NCBI RefSeq assembly: GCF_002095435.2
Contig: NZ_MJEJ02000053.1
Coordinates: 186,001-250,000 of the forward strand
Length of the DNA: 64,000 nt
Origin: Williamsia sp. 1138
GTDB taxonomy: Bacteria; Actinomycetota; Actinomycetes; Mycobacteriales; Mycobacteriaceae
Direction: 5' to 3'
Position numbers and translations under genes: made by a program. This document shows, in pieces, positions 8,554 through 21,755 of this stretch; positions within the stretch are counted from its first letter, which is position 1, and every line of letters starts with the position of its first letter. The notes beneath the pieces are model-generated. The model was not told the DNA's origin. It worked only from the letters and a program-made list of their open reading frames with translations, and searched no databases.

Positions 8554-9987
8554 ATGACCAGTTCGGATGTTCAGGACACCGCAGTGCAGGCACGGCGCTC
8601 GCTCGTCGTCTCGGCCCTGGGCACCTTGCTGGTCCTGGTCGCGTTCACCGCGCCGCTGTCGACGATCAACGCCACCGCGGCCTCCCTCGACGCCGGGGTG
8701 TCGGGAACCACCTGGATCCTGAGCTCGATGAGCATCGGCCTTGCTGCGGCTCTGCTGTCCACCGGGACGATCGCGGACGACTTCGGTCGCCGCCGCACGT
8801 TGGTGATCGGCTTGCTCGTGGTCGCGGCCGGGTCGGTCGTGGGTGTTCTCGTCCCGGACGTCGTCGCCTTCGTGTTGACGCGGGTCGTGGTCGGGGTCGG
8901 GGGCGCGGCGGTGATCGCATCCAGCCTCGGCATCATCGCGCACACCTTCGCACCCGGGCCCGCACGTGCGGCCGCCAGCGGCATCTGGGGAGCCAGTGTC
9001 GGCGCGGGTATCGCGATCGGACCGCTACTGTCTGCGCTGCTGGAACGGGTGCACAGCTGGCACGACGCCTATTGGGTCCTTGTCGCCGCTGCCGTGATCC
9101 TCGCGGTCGCGGCGGAAAAGCTGGTACGGGAGTCGCGGTCGGAGCACCGCCGGGGTCTGGATCTGCCCGGGGCCGTGCTGTTCGCGGGAGGGATCAGTGC
9201 CTTGCTGGCCGCGCTGGTCGAGGGCAGGCAGGGCTGGTCTGAACCGACGGTCATCGTCCTGTTCGTGGCTGCCGGTGTTGTCCTGGCAGCGTTCTGGTTC
9301 GTCGAATACCGCAGCACGACATCGATGGTGGACCTCGCGCTGCTCCGATCACCCGCGTTTGTGGCGGCGACAACGGCAGCGTTCGTCACCGGCGCGGGTG
9401 TCATCGCGGTGATGTCGTTCATGTCGGGCTTTCTGGGCGCGGCGCTGGGGATCTCGGCGGTCGGCGCCGCGTGGTTGTTGTTCTCGTGGTCGGCAACGAG
9501 CGTGGTGACCGCTCTGTTGGCGCGACGCATCTCGCCGCGGGTGCCCGGCCGGGTGCAATTGGCACTCGGCCTGGTCGGGATCGCGGCGGGACTGCTGGGA
9601 CTGGCCGGAATCGACGAGAGCTCGGGCTGGGCCCGGTTCTTACCGGGCCTGATCGTCGCCGGCGTCGCCTCCGGTGTGGTCAACGCCGCACTCGGACGAG
9701 AGGCGGTGGCGAGCGTTCCGCCGGGTCGCGGCGGAATGGGTAGTGGCGCCAACAACACCGCGCGATATGTCGGGTCGGCCATCGGGGTCACCGTCGTCGC
9801 AGTGATCGCGACTCATCCCCGGGCCGGCTCGTCGGCAGAAGGCCTGATCGCCGGGTGGAATGTGGCAGCGGTGGTGGCAGCGGCTGTTTCCCTGCTCGGT
9901 GGCCTGGCCGTCCTGGGCTTTCATGCCCGAGTCGCACCGGCAACGCGGGCCGCGGCGGCAGCGAAGAAATCGACGACCGCTGGGTAG
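8554..9987 (+). CDS. MFS efflux transporter, DHA2 (14-helix) type
   Basis: Predicted proton-driven drug or metabolite exporter of 477 residues with about 14 hydrophobic helices. The first helices contain DFGRRRTLVIG, the cytoplasmic loop 2-3 signature of the major facilitator family, and the arginine of helix 4 in LTRVVVGVGGAAVIASSL. Helix 5 has the antiporter motif C pattern (GASVGAGIAIGPLLSAL). It is divergent from the HxlR gene, which suggests inducible expression. The substrate is unknown. Confidence 0.88.
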   Translation: MTSSDVQDTAVQARRSLVVSALGTLLVLVAFTAPLSTINATAASLDAGVSGTTWILSSMSIGLAAALLSTGTIADDFGRRRTLVIGLLVVAAGSVVGVLVPDVVAFVLTRVVVGVGGAAVIASSLGIIAHTFAPGPARAAASGIWGASVGAGIAIGPLLSALLERVHSWHDAYWVLVAAAVILAVAAEKLVRESRSEHRRGLDLPGAVLFAGGISALLAALVEGRQGWSEPTVIVLFVAAGVVLAAFWFVEYRSTTSMVDLALLRSPAFVAATTAAFVTGAGVIAVMSFMSGFLGAALGISAVGAAWLLFSWSATSVVTALLARRISPRVPGRVQLALGLVGIAAGLLGLAGIDESSGWARFLPGLIVAGVASGVVNAALGREAVASVPPGRGGMGSGANNTARYVGSAIGVTVVAVIATHPRAGSSAEGLIAGWNVAAVVAAAVSLLGGLAVLGFHARVAPATRAAAAAKKSTTAG

Positions 9988-10039
9988 ACTGGCGTCTTCG
10001 TCCGTGGTCGCGTGCGCAACAATCGGTGGGAGTTCGGTC

Positions 10040-10813
10040 ATGAGCGTTTTGGTGAGTTTTCATGCGCATCCGGACGATGAGGTGTTCAGCACCGGTGGCG
10101 TGATGCGCGCGGCCGCCGATGCCGGCCATCGAGTGGTGCTGGTGACGGCGACCGATGGCGCGGTGGGGGAGTTCCCCGAAGGGATACTCGACGAGGGCGA
10201 GGCGTTGGCGGATCGCCGTCGAAACGAACTCGAGGAGTCGGCGAAGATCCTTGGGGTACATCGCCTGGTGATGTTCGGATATGCAGATTCGGGGATGGCC
10301 GGCACCGCGGAGAACGCGAATCCGCTGGCGTTCATGAACATCGGGGTCGACGAGGCCGCGCAGCAATTGGCAGACGTGCTCCTCGAGGAACAGGCCGATG
10401 TCGTGACCATCTACGACAGCAACGGCGGCTACGGACATCCCGACCACATCCAAGTCCATCACGTGGGTCGTCGCGCTGCCGAGATCGCCGGTACTGCATA
10501 CGTGTACGAGAGCGTGGTCAACCGTGACCACATGCAGAAACTGATCCGGTCGAACCCGAAGTGGACGGAGGAGGACGCGTCGATCGATCTGTCGACCATC
10601 GGGTTGCCGGACGCCGACATCACCACCGAGGTCGACGTCAGCGAGTACATGACCGCCAAGCGCGCGGCCATGGTGGCTCACGCGACCCAGATCGGTGACT
10701 TCGGGCCTTTTCTGGGCATGACCGAGGACGAACTGCGTGCAGCCTTCGGACTCGAATGGTTCCGTCGCGTGCGCGGTGTCGACGGACCGCGAGAACGCTC
10801 GCTGCCCCTCTGA
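10040..10813 (+). CDS. PIG-L/LmbE-family zinc deacetylase
   Basis: Predicted N-acetylglucosaminyl deacetylase-like hydrolase of 257 residues. The zinc ligands and catalytic aspartate lie in AHPDDE (about residues 9-14) and the third ligand in GHPDHIQVH (about 134-142). The family includes mycothiol enzymes MshB and Mca, but the sequence between motifs is not that of Mca, so the substrate is open. The ATG at 10040 follows GGTGGGAG at a good distance. It is 52 bp after the MFS gene on the same strand and could be cotranscribed. Confidence 0.85.
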   Translation: MSVLVSFHAHPDDEVFSTGGVMRAAADAGHRVVLVTATDGAVGEFPEGILDEGEALADRRRNELEESAKILGVHRLVMFGYADSGMAGTAENANPLAFMNIGVDEAAQQLADVLLEEQADVVTIYDSNGGYGHPDHIQVHHVGRRAAEIAGTAYVYESVVNRDHMQKLIRSNPKWTEEDASIDLSTIGLPDADITTEVDVSEYMTAKRAAMVAHATQIGDFGPFLGMTEDELRAAFGLEWFRRVRGVDGPRERSLPL

Positions 10814-10827
10814 TCAGCGATTATGAT

Positions 10828-10843
10828 TCAAGCATTTGCTTGA
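10828..10843. promoter_or_regulatory. Operator-like palindrome upstream of MFS gene
   Basis: TCAAGCATTTGCTTGA is a perfect palindrome (7-bp arms, TT centre) lying 24 bp before the MFS start codon, a typical place for a TetR-type repressor site. No regulator gene is adjacent. Confidence 0.55.
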
Positions 10844-10867
10844 TCCTCCCCGCAAAGGTGATCGCCC

Positions 10868-12346
10868 ATGACCGCTCCGCAGGCCCCGGCCGTCCCGACC
10901 CGTAACAGCTGGCTGACGCTGGTAGCGATGACCGGCAGCCTGTCGATGATCATGCTCGATCAGACCGTCGTCACTGTCGCATTGCCGACGATGACCCGGG
11001 AACTGCCACTGTCGCCGACCGGTCAGCAGTGGGTGGTCAACGCCTACGTACTCGCGATGGCCGCGACCGTGGCGCTCGGCGGCAAGCTGGGAGCCAAATA
11101 CGGTCCCGTCACCACCTTCCGCGCAGGCGTGGTCATTTTCTTCCTTGCTTCGGCGATGTGCGGGCTCGCCCCGTCCGGCTCGTTCGGCGAGGAATGGATC
11201 ATCATCGCCCGCTCGACCCAGGGGCTGGGAGCGGCGCTGATGATGCCGGTGAGCGCGACCATCGTGATGGGCGCATTCCCGCTGTCCATGCGCGGGAAGG
11301 CAATGGCCGTCTACGTGGGCATCAGCCAGATCTTTCTGGCTGTCGGCCCGCTGCTCGGCGGCGCACTCACCGAATGGGTCAGCTGGCGTGCGGTGTTCTG
11401 GCTCAACGTGCCGGTCGGGATCATCGCGTTGCTGCTGGTGGCCAGGGCCCGTCCCGACAATGCGAAGCAGCCGTCGTCGGTGATCAAGCCGATCCCGGTG
11501 GCGCTGATGATCATCGGTCTCGGCGTGAGTGTGTATGCCATCCAGCAGGCGGGCACGTGGGGATGGGGGTCGACGAAGACGCTGGGACTCCTGGCGGCCG
11601 GGATCTTGGTGACGGCGATCTTCGTCTGGTCGCAGCTCAAGACGCCCGACCCGCTCGTGCAGGTCCAGATGCTTGCGCGCCGGGCATTCCTCGGCAACGT
11701 GACGGTGCTGTTCGCAACCCAGTTCAGTCTGCTCGCGATCGTTCTCTACTCGACTCTCTACGTGCAGGATCTGCTGGGCTACAGCCCGATGATGGCAGGC
11801 GTCGCTGCATTGCCACTGATCTTTCCCCTGGCGGTGGGCGCTCAGCTGGCCGGTCGCTGGTACGACAAGCAGGGGGTTCGGCCACCGGTGATCGCCGGCA
11901 TGGCGGTGGCCACGGTGGGTGTGGTCGTCTGGGCGGCCACCTTCTCGCAACTCGAGTACGTGGTGCAGATACCGGGCATGGTGATCACCGGGTTCGGCCT
12001 GGGGCTGGTGTTCTCGCCGGTCAACACCGACGCCCTCGGTCGGGTCGGGGCCGCCGAACGCGCGCAGGCCTCGGGCATCGTGCAGACCGTTCGTCAACTC
12101 GGCGGCACGCTCGGTGTCGCGGTGATCGGCGCGATCGTGCTGGCCCAGCAACGCGAGGGCACCCAGGCGGCCCACGCGAGCCGAAATCCGAAGCAGGAGA
12201 TCATCGACAACTCGGCGGACGCCATCGCGATCGGATTCTATGCCGCAGCAGCGGTATTCGCGGTGGGCCTCGTCGCGTCGTACTTCCTGCTCTCGAAGGA
12301 GCGGGTGGTCGAAGACCCCGACACCGTTCCGGCCGAAAGCTTCTGA
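10868..12346 (+). CDS. MFS drug exporter, EmrB/QacA (DHA2) type
   Basis: Fourteen-helix exporter of 492 residues. Helix 1 carries LDQTVVTVALPTM, the DHA2 motif, helix 5 has GISQIFLAVGPLLGGALTEWVSWRAVFWLNVPVG (motif C and the following W-R-x-x-F signature), and the second half has the equivalent loops. It probably exports cationic or amphipathic drugs by proton antiport, but the substrate is not readable. The perfect palindrome at 10828-10843 suggests control by an unlinked repressor. Confidence 0.88.
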   Translation: MTAPQAPAVPTRNSWLTLVAMTGSLSMIMLDQTVVTVALPTMTRELPLSPTGQQWVVNAYVLAMAATVALGGKLGAKYGPVTTFRAGVVIFFLASAMCGLAPSGSFGEEWIIIARSTQGLGAALMMPVSATIVMGAFPLSMRGKAMAVYVGISQIFLAVGPLLGGALTEWVSWRAVFWLNVPVGIIALLLVARARPDNAKQPSSVIKPIPVALMIIGLGVSVYAIQQAGTWGWGSTKTLGLLAAGILVTAIFVWSQLKTPDPLVQVQMLARRAFLGNVTVLFATQFSLLAIVLYSTLYVQDLLGYSPMMAGVAALPLIFPLAVGAQLAGRWYDKQGVRPPVIAGMAVATVGVVVWAATFSQLEYVVQIPGMVITGFGLGLVFSPVNTDALGRVGAAERAQASGIVQTVRQLGGTLGVAVIGAIVLAQQREGTQAAHASRNPKQEIIDNSADAIAIGFYAAAAVFAVGLVASYFLLSKERVVEDPDTVPAESF

Positions 12347-12361
12347 CAAGACCGACAGAGG

Positions 12362-12907
12362 TCAGATCGCGCCCGGGTCGGTCCGCAGGAGTCCGTGCAC
12401 CACCAGATCGTGGCGCGTGCCGTTCCGGCCGAGGACAGCCGAACGCAGCACCCCCTCTTCGACGAAGCCGCATCTGTGGGCAACGGTGCGCGAGGCCGTA
12501 TTCGAGGCATACGCGTCGAGACCGACACGGACGGCCCCGATCTGCCACGAATACCCGATGAGCAGCCGCGTCGCGCGGGTGGCCACGCCCCGGCCCCGGG
12601 CGTGCGGCGCCACCGAATACCCGATCTTGGTGACATCGTCTTCGTCCTCGGCACGCAGCCCGCACAGACCGAGGAAGTGATTACCGGAATCGACGATGGC
12701 GAGGTCGAAACCCGGCCACACCCGGGTCGATCTGCTCTCGACGAAATCGCGGGCGTCCGCCTCGGTGTAGGGCTGCGGTACGACGGTGAATTCCGCGGTG
12801 ACCGGATCCTGGCTGGCTGCGAGCACCGACGGGATGTCACCCGCCTCGAGCGGGCGCAGCGTGATCACGTCATCGGCGATCGTCGGGATACGGCGCGGCC
12901 AGTCCAT
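12362..12907 (-). CDS. GNAT acetyltransferase, RimJ/RimL type
   Basis: Predicted N-acetyltransferase of 181 residues. The N terminus VITLRPLEAGDIPSVLAASQDP is typical of RimJ/RimL-like proteins that acetylate protein alpha-amines or small molecules. The acetyl-CoA motif A reads KIGYSVAPHARGRGVATRATRLLI, with the R-G-R-G pyrophosphate loop. It converges with the MFS gene at a 15-bp gap and is divergent from the next membrane protein. Confidence 0.85.
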   Translation of the reverse strand: MDWPRRIPTIADDVITLRPLEAGDIPSVLAASQDPVTAEFTVVPQPYTEADARDFVESRSTRVWPGFDLAIVDSGNHFLGLCGLRAEDEDDVTKIGYSVAPHARGRGVATRATRLLIGYSWQIGAVRVGLDAYASNTASRTVAHRCGFVEEGVLRSAVLGRNGTRHDLVVHGLLRTDPGAI

Positions 12908-12940
12908 GAGCCCACGGTAGTGCCGAGGCGGCCTCGTTTA

Positions 12941-12957
12941 AGGTTCAACGTGAACCT
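12941..12957. promoter_or_regulatory. Palindrome AGGTTCA-N3-TGAACCT
   Basis: Perfect 7-bp arms around ACG, located in the 72-bp gap between the divergent GNAT and DUF6541 genes, 23 bp before the latter start. It is a likely operator; the cognate regulator is unknown. Confidence 0.55.
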
Positions 12958-12979
12958 GTAGACGACGAATGGGAATTGC

Positions 12980-15958
<2,979 letters not shown>

Positions 15959-15961
<3 letters not shown>

Positions 15962-15995
15962 CCGAACGGGGCGGTGGTTTCGGCACGGTCGGCGG
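15959..15995. terminator. Possible bidirectional terminator between epimerase and rmlB
   Basis: CCGCCG at 15959-15964 pairs with CGGCGG at 15990-15995, with a nested CCGAA/TTCGG. There is no clear T tract. The position between convergent stops supports a terminator role. Confidence 0.35.
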
Positions 15996-17051
<1,056 letters not shown>

Positions 17052-17085
17052 TCATGTGGCGGGCTCCGGCCTTAAGGTGTCACGT

Positions 17086-17961
17086 ATGCGTGGAATCATC
17101 CTGGCCGGGGGAACCGGAACTCGGCTGCATCCCATAACTCAGGGTGTCAGCAAACAATTGGTCCCGGTCTATGACAAACCGATGATCTACTATCCGCTGA
17201 CGACGCTGATGCTCGCGGGTATTCGGGAAATCTTGATAATCACCACTCCGCATGATGAACAGGCATTTCGATCACTGCTCGGCGACGGCAGCCAATTCGG
17301 GCTGACTCTGACCTACCGGGTTCAGGAAAGCCCTGACGGCCTGGCGCAGGCCTTTGTCCTGGGCGCCGACCACATCGGCTCCGACTCGGTCGCGTTGGTC
17401 CTCGGCGACAATATTTTTTACGGCCCCGGTTTGGGTTCGCAACTGGGCCGGTTCCATGACATCGAGGGCGGCGCGGTCTTCGCTTATTGGGTGCGCAATC
17501 CCGAGGCTTATGGCGTGGTCGATTTCAACAGCGACGGCACGGCGATCGATCTGCAAGAAAAGCCGGAGAAACCCAAGTCCAATTTCGCGGTTCCCGGTTT
17601 GTATTTCTATGACAACAACGTCGTCGAGATCGCGGCGAACCTCGAGCCCAGTGCGCGCGGCGAGTACGAGATCACCGACGTCAACCGCGCCTACCTCGAC
17701 AAAGGCCTGCTCCAGGTCGAAGTGCTGCCACGAGGCACAGCCTGGCTCGACACCGGCACCTTCGACTCGCTGCTCGACGCAGGCAACTTCGTCCGCACCG
17801 TCGAAGAACGCCAAGGACTCAAGATCGCCGTCCCCGAAGAAGTCGCATGGCGCCGTGGATTCATCGACGACGACCAGCTCCGCGCGCGGGCGCAGGGCCT
17901 GACCAAGTCGGGATACGGCACCTACCTTCTCGACCTCCTCGAACGCGGTAAGGAACACTGA
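17086..17961 (+). CDS. rmlA: Glucose-1-phosphate thymidylyltransferase
   Basis: First enzyme of the dTDP-rhamnose pathway, joining glucose-1-phosphate to dTTP. It has 291 residues, the normal length. The nucleotide-binding motif is [21 protein letters not shown], and [11 protein letters not shown] and the late WLDTGT motif are in place. The ATG at 17086 begins exactly at the usual MRGIILAGG. The first 530 bases use many A/T-ending codons (for example the stretch encoding DNIFYG contains seven T in a row), whereas the remainder uses C-ending codons like rmlB, which suggests a mosaic gene. rmlC follows after five bases. Confidence 0.95.
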   Translation: MRGIILAGGTGTRLHPITQGVSKQLVPVYDKPMIYYPLTTLMLAGIREILIITTPHDEQAFRSLLGDGSQFGLTLTYRVQESPDGLAQAFVLGADHIGSDSVALVLGDNIFYGPGLGSQLGRFHDIEGGAVFAYWVRNPEAYGVVDFNSDGTAIDLQEKPEKPKSNFAVPGLYFYDNNVVEIAANLEPSARGEYEITDVNRAYLDKGLLQVEVLPRGTAWLDTGTFDSLLDAGNFVRTVEERQGLKIAVPEEVAWRRGFIDDDQLRARAQGLTKSGYGTYLLDLLERGKEH

Positions 17962-17966
17962 CATTC

Positions 17967-18587
17967 ATGCTGATCGAACCACTGGCCATCGACGGCGCCT
18001 GGAAGATCACCCCGAAGAAGTTCGGTGATCCGCGCGGCCTGTTCATGGAAGCCTTTCGCGCTGACGTGCTCTCCGAGGTCATCGGACACCCGTTCGACCT
18101 GCAGCAGCAAAACCTGTCGGTGTCGGCCGCGGGTGTGTTGCGCGGTGTCCACTTCGCTGATGTCCCACCGGGACAAGCGAAGTACGTGAGCTGTCCGCGC
18201 GGGGCCATCTTCGACGTCGTCGTCGACATCCGGGTCGGGTCGCCGACCTTCGGTGCCTGGGACGGGGTGCTCCTCGATGACGTCGACCGCTGTGCGGTGT
18301 ATGTGGGTGAGGGACTCGGCCACGCCTTCGTCTCGCTCGAAGACGATTCTGTGGTCACTTATCTGTGCTCGACCGGTTACAACCCGACCGGGGAACACGG
18401 TATCCACCCCCTCGATCCGGAGATCGGCATCGAGTTCCCGACCACCGCCCGCGACGGCTCACCGCTGCAGTTCACGTTGTCGGACAAAGACACCGACGCC
18501 CCGAGTCTGTCCGAGGCCCGCTCGATGGGATTGCTGCCCGGCCACGATGACGTCGCTGCCTTCCTCCGCGGACTCGCGGAAAGCTGA
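17967..18587 (+). CDS. rmlC: dTDP-4-dehydrorhamnose 3,5-epimerase
   Basis: Third enzyme of dTDP-rhamnose synthesis, a cupin-fold epimerase of 206 residues. Characteristic pieces are PKKFGDPRGLFMEAFR, QQQNLSVSAAGVLRGVHF with the catalytic histidine, and the later region VYVGEGLGHAFVSLEDDSVVTYLCSTGYNP with the active-site tyrosine. It lies five bases after rmlA and is surely cotranscribed. The fourth gene, rmlD, is not in the window, as is normal in mycobacteria. Confidence 0.94.
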   Translation: MLIEPLAIDGAWKITPKKFGDPRGLFMEAFRADVLSEVIGHPFDLQQQNLSVSAAGVLRGVHFADVPPGQAKYVSCPRGAIFDVVVDIRVGSPTFGAWDGVLLDDVDRCAVYVGEGLGHAFVSLEDDSVVTYLCSTGYNPTGEHGIHPLDPEIGIEFPTTARDGSPLQFTLSDKDTDAPSLSEARSMGLLPGHDDVAAFLRGLAES

Positions 18588-18599
18588 TCCCCGCACCCC

Positions 18600-19199
18600 T
18601 CAGCGCAGTTCGGTTGTGGTCGAACACAACTCGTCGATGATGTCAGGATCGTGGCTCACCAGCACGATGCCGGTGCCCGCGGCGGCGACCGACCGCAGCA
18701 TCGCCACCACGTCGGCGGATGCGATGGGGTCGAGCATCGCGGTGGGCTCGTCGCACATCAGATAACGCGGGTGCTGTACCAGCGCCCGGGCCAGGCATGC
18801 GCGTTGCAATTGCCCGTCGCTGACCTGGGAGGGATACCGGGACAGCAGATCCCGGCCCAACCCGGTCCGTTCGGCAAACGACACCGGATCGACGGGGCGG
18901 TCGGCGATGTCGCCCGGCTCGGTGATGATGCGCGTCAGCGTCCACCTCGGGTTGCAGACGAGCCGCGGGTGCTGGTCGAGCATCGCGATGGACCCCGCAG
19001 GCGCTGCTGCGCCGCCATCGAAGCGCACCGTACCCGCGTCGGGGCGGCGGAGGCCGGCAAGCACTCTCAGCAGAGTGGTCTTCCCCGTTCCGGAGCGCCC
19101 ATAGATGCCGCTGATCGCGCCGGCCGGGGCCGCGAAGTCCTTGCCGTCCAACACGATGTGATCGCCGAAGCGGACGGTCACGTTCTCGGCGGAGATCAT
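18600..19199 (-). CDS. ABC importer ATPase, NikE/DppF type
   Basis: Second ATPase of a five-gene nickel/peptide-type importer. It is short (199 residues), lacking the C-terminal OppF extension. Walker A is GRSGTGKTT, the signature is VSDGQLQRACLARAL and Walker B is YLMCDEPTAMLD, followed by the H-loop LVSHDP. The ATG overlaps the stop of the upstream ATPase gene as ATGA, as at every junction of this operon. The gene converges on rmlC with 12 bp between. The small size and tight coding are like NikE of metal importers. Confidence 0.87.
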   Translation of the reverse strand: MISAENVTVRFGDHIVLDGKDFAAPAGAISGIYGRSGTGKTTLLRVLAGLRRPDAGTVRFDGGAAAPAGSIAMLDQHPRLVCNPRWTLTRIITEPGDIADRPVDPVSFAERTGLGRDLLSRYPSQVSDGQLQRACLARALVQHPRYLMCDEPTAMLDPIASADVVAMLRSVAAAGTGIVLVSHDPDIIDELCSTTTELR

Positions 19200-19957
19200 G
19201 CCTGCGCTCCTGCGAACAACCGGCCGATGTAGCGGTCGGCACTGGACAGCACCCGCGCCGGGGCGTCCTGCAGGACGACCTCGCCGGCGCGCATGACAGC
19301 GACGGAATCGCAGATCTGCGCGCGAAGCAAGGACTTCAGTTCGTGCGTGACCACCAGCACCGCGCAGCCGTCGTCGGCGATCGCGCGCAGCAACTTCCAC
19401 ACCAGGTCTGCGAGCTCTGGGTCTAGTGCCGAGGTGGGTTCGTCGGCTATGACGAGCGCGGGCCTGCCGGCGATGGCCGCGGCGATGGCGGCGCGCTGGG
19501 CCATCCCCCCGGACAGTTCGTGCGGGTACAACCTCAACGCGTCCTTCGGAAGCCCGACCAGGGCGGCCAATTCTGCGGCGTCGCGGTCACTGTCGAGGAT
19601 CCGGACGACCTCGGTGAGTTGTGATCCCAGTGTCCGGACGGGCGTGAACGACGTCGCAGGCGACTGTGGGACCAGGCCGACCGTCCGTCCGCGCAGGGCA
19701 CGCCACCGCCGTTCGTCGTCGAAGGCGATGGTATCGTCGCCGATCACCAGTTCGCCGGTTGCCGACGATCCCGGCGGGAGCAAGCCGCACAACGCCAGTG
19801 CCACCAGAGATTTGCCGCAGCCCGATTCACCGACGAGCGCGGTGACCTGACCACCCTCCACATCGAGGTCGACGCCCTGCAGACCCACCACACGATCGCG
19901 GTGTCTGCCGCGGGTTGCGATCGTCACACCGAAGCGGCGCAGGTGTGCGGCGCTCAC
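19196..19957 (-). CDS. ABC importer ATPase, NikD/DppD type
   Basis: First ATPase of the importer, 253 residues. Walker A is GESGCGKS, the Q-loop region reads GLVPQSPATSFTPVRTL (similar to the NPLHT region of NikD), the signature is LSGGMAQRAAIAAA and Walker B is LVIADEPTSALD, with H-loop VVTHEL. The GTG at 19957 overlaps the permease stop by four bases (GTGA). A longer upstream frame exists but would cover much of the permease gene. Confidence 0.88.
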   Translation of the reverse strand: MSAAHLRRFGVTIATRGRHRDRVVGLQGVDLDVEGGQVTALVGESGCGKSLVALALCGLLPPGSSATGELVIGDDTIAFDDERRWRALRGRTVGLVPQSPATSFTPVRTLGSQLTEVVRILDSDRDAAELAALVGLPKDALRLYPHELSGGMAQRAAIAAAIAGRPALVIADEPTSALDPELADLVWKLLRAIADDGCAVLVVTHELKSLLRAQICDSVAVMRAGEVVLQDAPARVLSSADRYIGRLFAGAQA

Positions 19958-20778
19958 CAGACCTGCCCTCCCGGGGGTTGCATCTGCCTCCGCAGAATCG
20001 AGCCACCGGCGGCGAAGGCGAGTGCGGTGACGATCAGCGCCGTGGCCGGGACGACGAGGGTCCACCATGCTCCGAGCATCACATCGCCTCGCGCCTGTCC
20101 GAGTAGGGTGCCGAGACTCGCGCGGTCGGGGGACAGTCCGACTCCGAGGAACGACAACGTCGACTCGTGCCAGACGGCGTGGGGGAGCAGCATCATCATC
20201 GCGACCAGGGCCTGTCCGCCCACCACCGGAAGGAGGTGGTTGCGCGCGACGAACCAGCGACTCGCGCCGGCGAGCCGTGCCGATCTGACCCATCCCGCTT
20301 CAGCGTTCGACAGCAGTTCGGCCCGCACGACCCGCGCGACCGACGGCCAGTGGGTCAGAGAGATCGACAGGATGATCGCCAGCGGATCACCGCGCCAGAG
20401 TGCGGCGATGACGATCCCGACGACGAGGTGGGGAAGTGCGTTGACCCCGTCGACGATGCGCATCACCACGGCGTCGACCCAGCCGCCGGCCGCGATCGAT
20501 CCGACCCCGACGAGCACTCCGAGCAGCGTCGCCGCCACCGCGCAGATAGCGGCGATCACCAGGGAGATCCGCAATCCCTGGGCGGTTCTCACCAGCAGGT
20601 CATAGCCGGAATGGTCGGTGCCGAACAGGTGCCCCGAACCCGGGGCCTGCAGGGCCGCAGCGAAATCGGCGACCTGATCACCCGCTGCCATCGGTATGAC
20701 GATGGCGAGCAGCGCGATCGCTACGACCAGCACCCAGGGCCAGCCGAGCCGCAGTCGTGTGGTGATCATGGTGGTCAC
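19954..20778 (-). CDS. ABC importer permease, NikC/DppC type
   Basis: Inner-membrane permease of 274 residues with one N-terminal helix and about five more in the binding-protein-dependent transport domain. LFGTDHSGYDLLVRTAQGLRISL is the standard opening of DppC/NikC proteins. The EAA-type loop reads RVVRAELLSNAEAGWVRSARLAGASRWFVARNHLLP (about 135-170). The GTG at 20778 overlaps the stop of the first permease (GTGA); an ATG at 20769 is an alternative. Confidence 0.87.
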   Translation of the reverse strand: MTTMITTRLRLGWPWVLVVAIALLAIVIPMAAGDQVADFAAALQAPGSGHLFGTDHSGYDLLVRTAQGLRISLVIAAICAVAATLLGVLVGVGSIAAGGWVDAVVMRIVDGVNALPHLVVGIVIAALWRGDPLAIILSISLTHWPSVARVVRAELLSNAEAGWVRSARLAGASRWFVARNHLLPVVGGQALVAMMMLLPHAVWHESTLSFLGVGLSPDRASLGTLLGQARGDVMLGAWWTLVVPATALIVTALAFAAGGSILRRQMQPPGGQVW

Positions 20779-21755
20779 GCGCGCATCCCGATCCTGGGGT
20801 CCAGCGCGGTGGCCGCGGCGTCGGACAGGGCAGAGCCGAGCAGTACGGCCAGGGCTGCGCCGACGGTCAGGGTGGCCAACAGCGAGAAGTCCAGAGCCGA
20901 CGCCGATTCGACGAGCACCGCCGCGACGCCGGGCCAGCCGAACACCGTCTCCACGATGGCGGCGCCGGCGATCACCTCGGGCAGTCGGGTGCCGAGCAGG
21001 GCCAGGGTCGGCGCGATCGAGGATGGCACGATGTGACCCTTGAGCAAGGCCCAGCCGTGGATACCGCGGGCACGCGCGGCGCGGATGGCATCGGTGCCCG
21101 CGGTGTCGACGACGGCAGCCCTCGTGGTCAGCAACAGCCACGGCACCTGCGAGATGGTCAGTGCGACAAAGGGAAGTACCGCGTGGGCGACGAGACCGCC
21201 GACCGTGTACGGATCGCCTGGTGAGCGGGCCCCCGACGTCGGGAACAGGCCGAGGCCAACGGCGAGCACCGCCACCAGCACCAGCGACACCACGAATGGC
21301 GGAACTGCAGCGAAGGTTGCCGACAGCGCCGAGCAGAGCTTGTCGAGTACTCCGCCGCGGCGCATCCCGGCCAACGCGCCCAGGGTGACCGCGATGAGGG
21401 TCGCGGCGATCAGGGCTGCGGCCGACAGGCCCAGGGTGAAGGGCATCCGCTGGGTGAGAACCGCCTCGACGGATTGCGACTGCGTCGACGACCAGCCGAG
21501 GTCGCCGGTGAACAGGTCACCGAGCCAGCGCCACCAGGCCGTGTACCAGGAGACATCGGTGTCGTAGGCGGCCCGCACCGCCTGCCGCTGAGACAGGGTC
21601 GCCGTCTGGTAGTTGTCCCCGAGATAGACCGCCAGCGGATCGAAAGGCGACAGTGAGGCGATCGCGAACATCGCCGCCGACACCGCCAGCGTCACCGGAA
21701 CAGCGATCAGCGTGCGGATGCCCAGCAGGCGCGCAGCAGGCGCGAGGCGGCTCAC
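20775..21755 (-). CDS. ABC importer permease, NikB/DppB type
   Basis: First permease of the importer, about 326 residues and six helices. The N-terminal periplasmic segment LSPFDPLAVYLGD and the EAA loop DTAGTDAIRAARARGIHGWALLKGHIVPSS are typical. ETVFGWPGVAAVLVESASALDFSLL near the C terminus is a strong DppB/NikB marker. The GTG at 21755 is chosen because it gives the same four-base GTGA overlap found at the other junctions; ATG at 21764 is a close alternative. Confidence 0.86.
   Translation of the reverse strand: MSRLAPAARLLGIRTLIAVPVTLAVSAAMFAIASLSPFDPLAVYLGDNYQTATLSQRQAVRAAYDTDVSWYTAWWRWLGDLFTGDLGWSSTQSQSVEAVLTQRMPFTLGLSAAALIAATLIAVTLGALAGMRRGGVLDKLCSALSATFAAVPPFVVSLVLVAVLAVGLGLFPTSGARSPGDPYTVGGLVAHAVLPFVALTISQVPWLLLTTRAAVVDTAGTDAIRAARARGIHGWALLKGHIVPSSIAPTLALLGTRLPEVIAGAAIVETVFGWPGVAAVLVESASALDFSLLATLTVGAALAVLLGSALSDAAATALDPRIGMRA

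Noticed and set aside
10040-10813. PIG-L protein considered as mycothiol enzyme MshB or Mca
   Set aside because: Zinc motifs agree but the sequence between them does not look like either, so no gene name is used.
10814-12349. Minus-strand open frame of about 511 codons opposite the second MFS gene
   Set aside because: His/Arg/Asp-rich product with no domain; the MFS frame has fourteen helices and family motifs.
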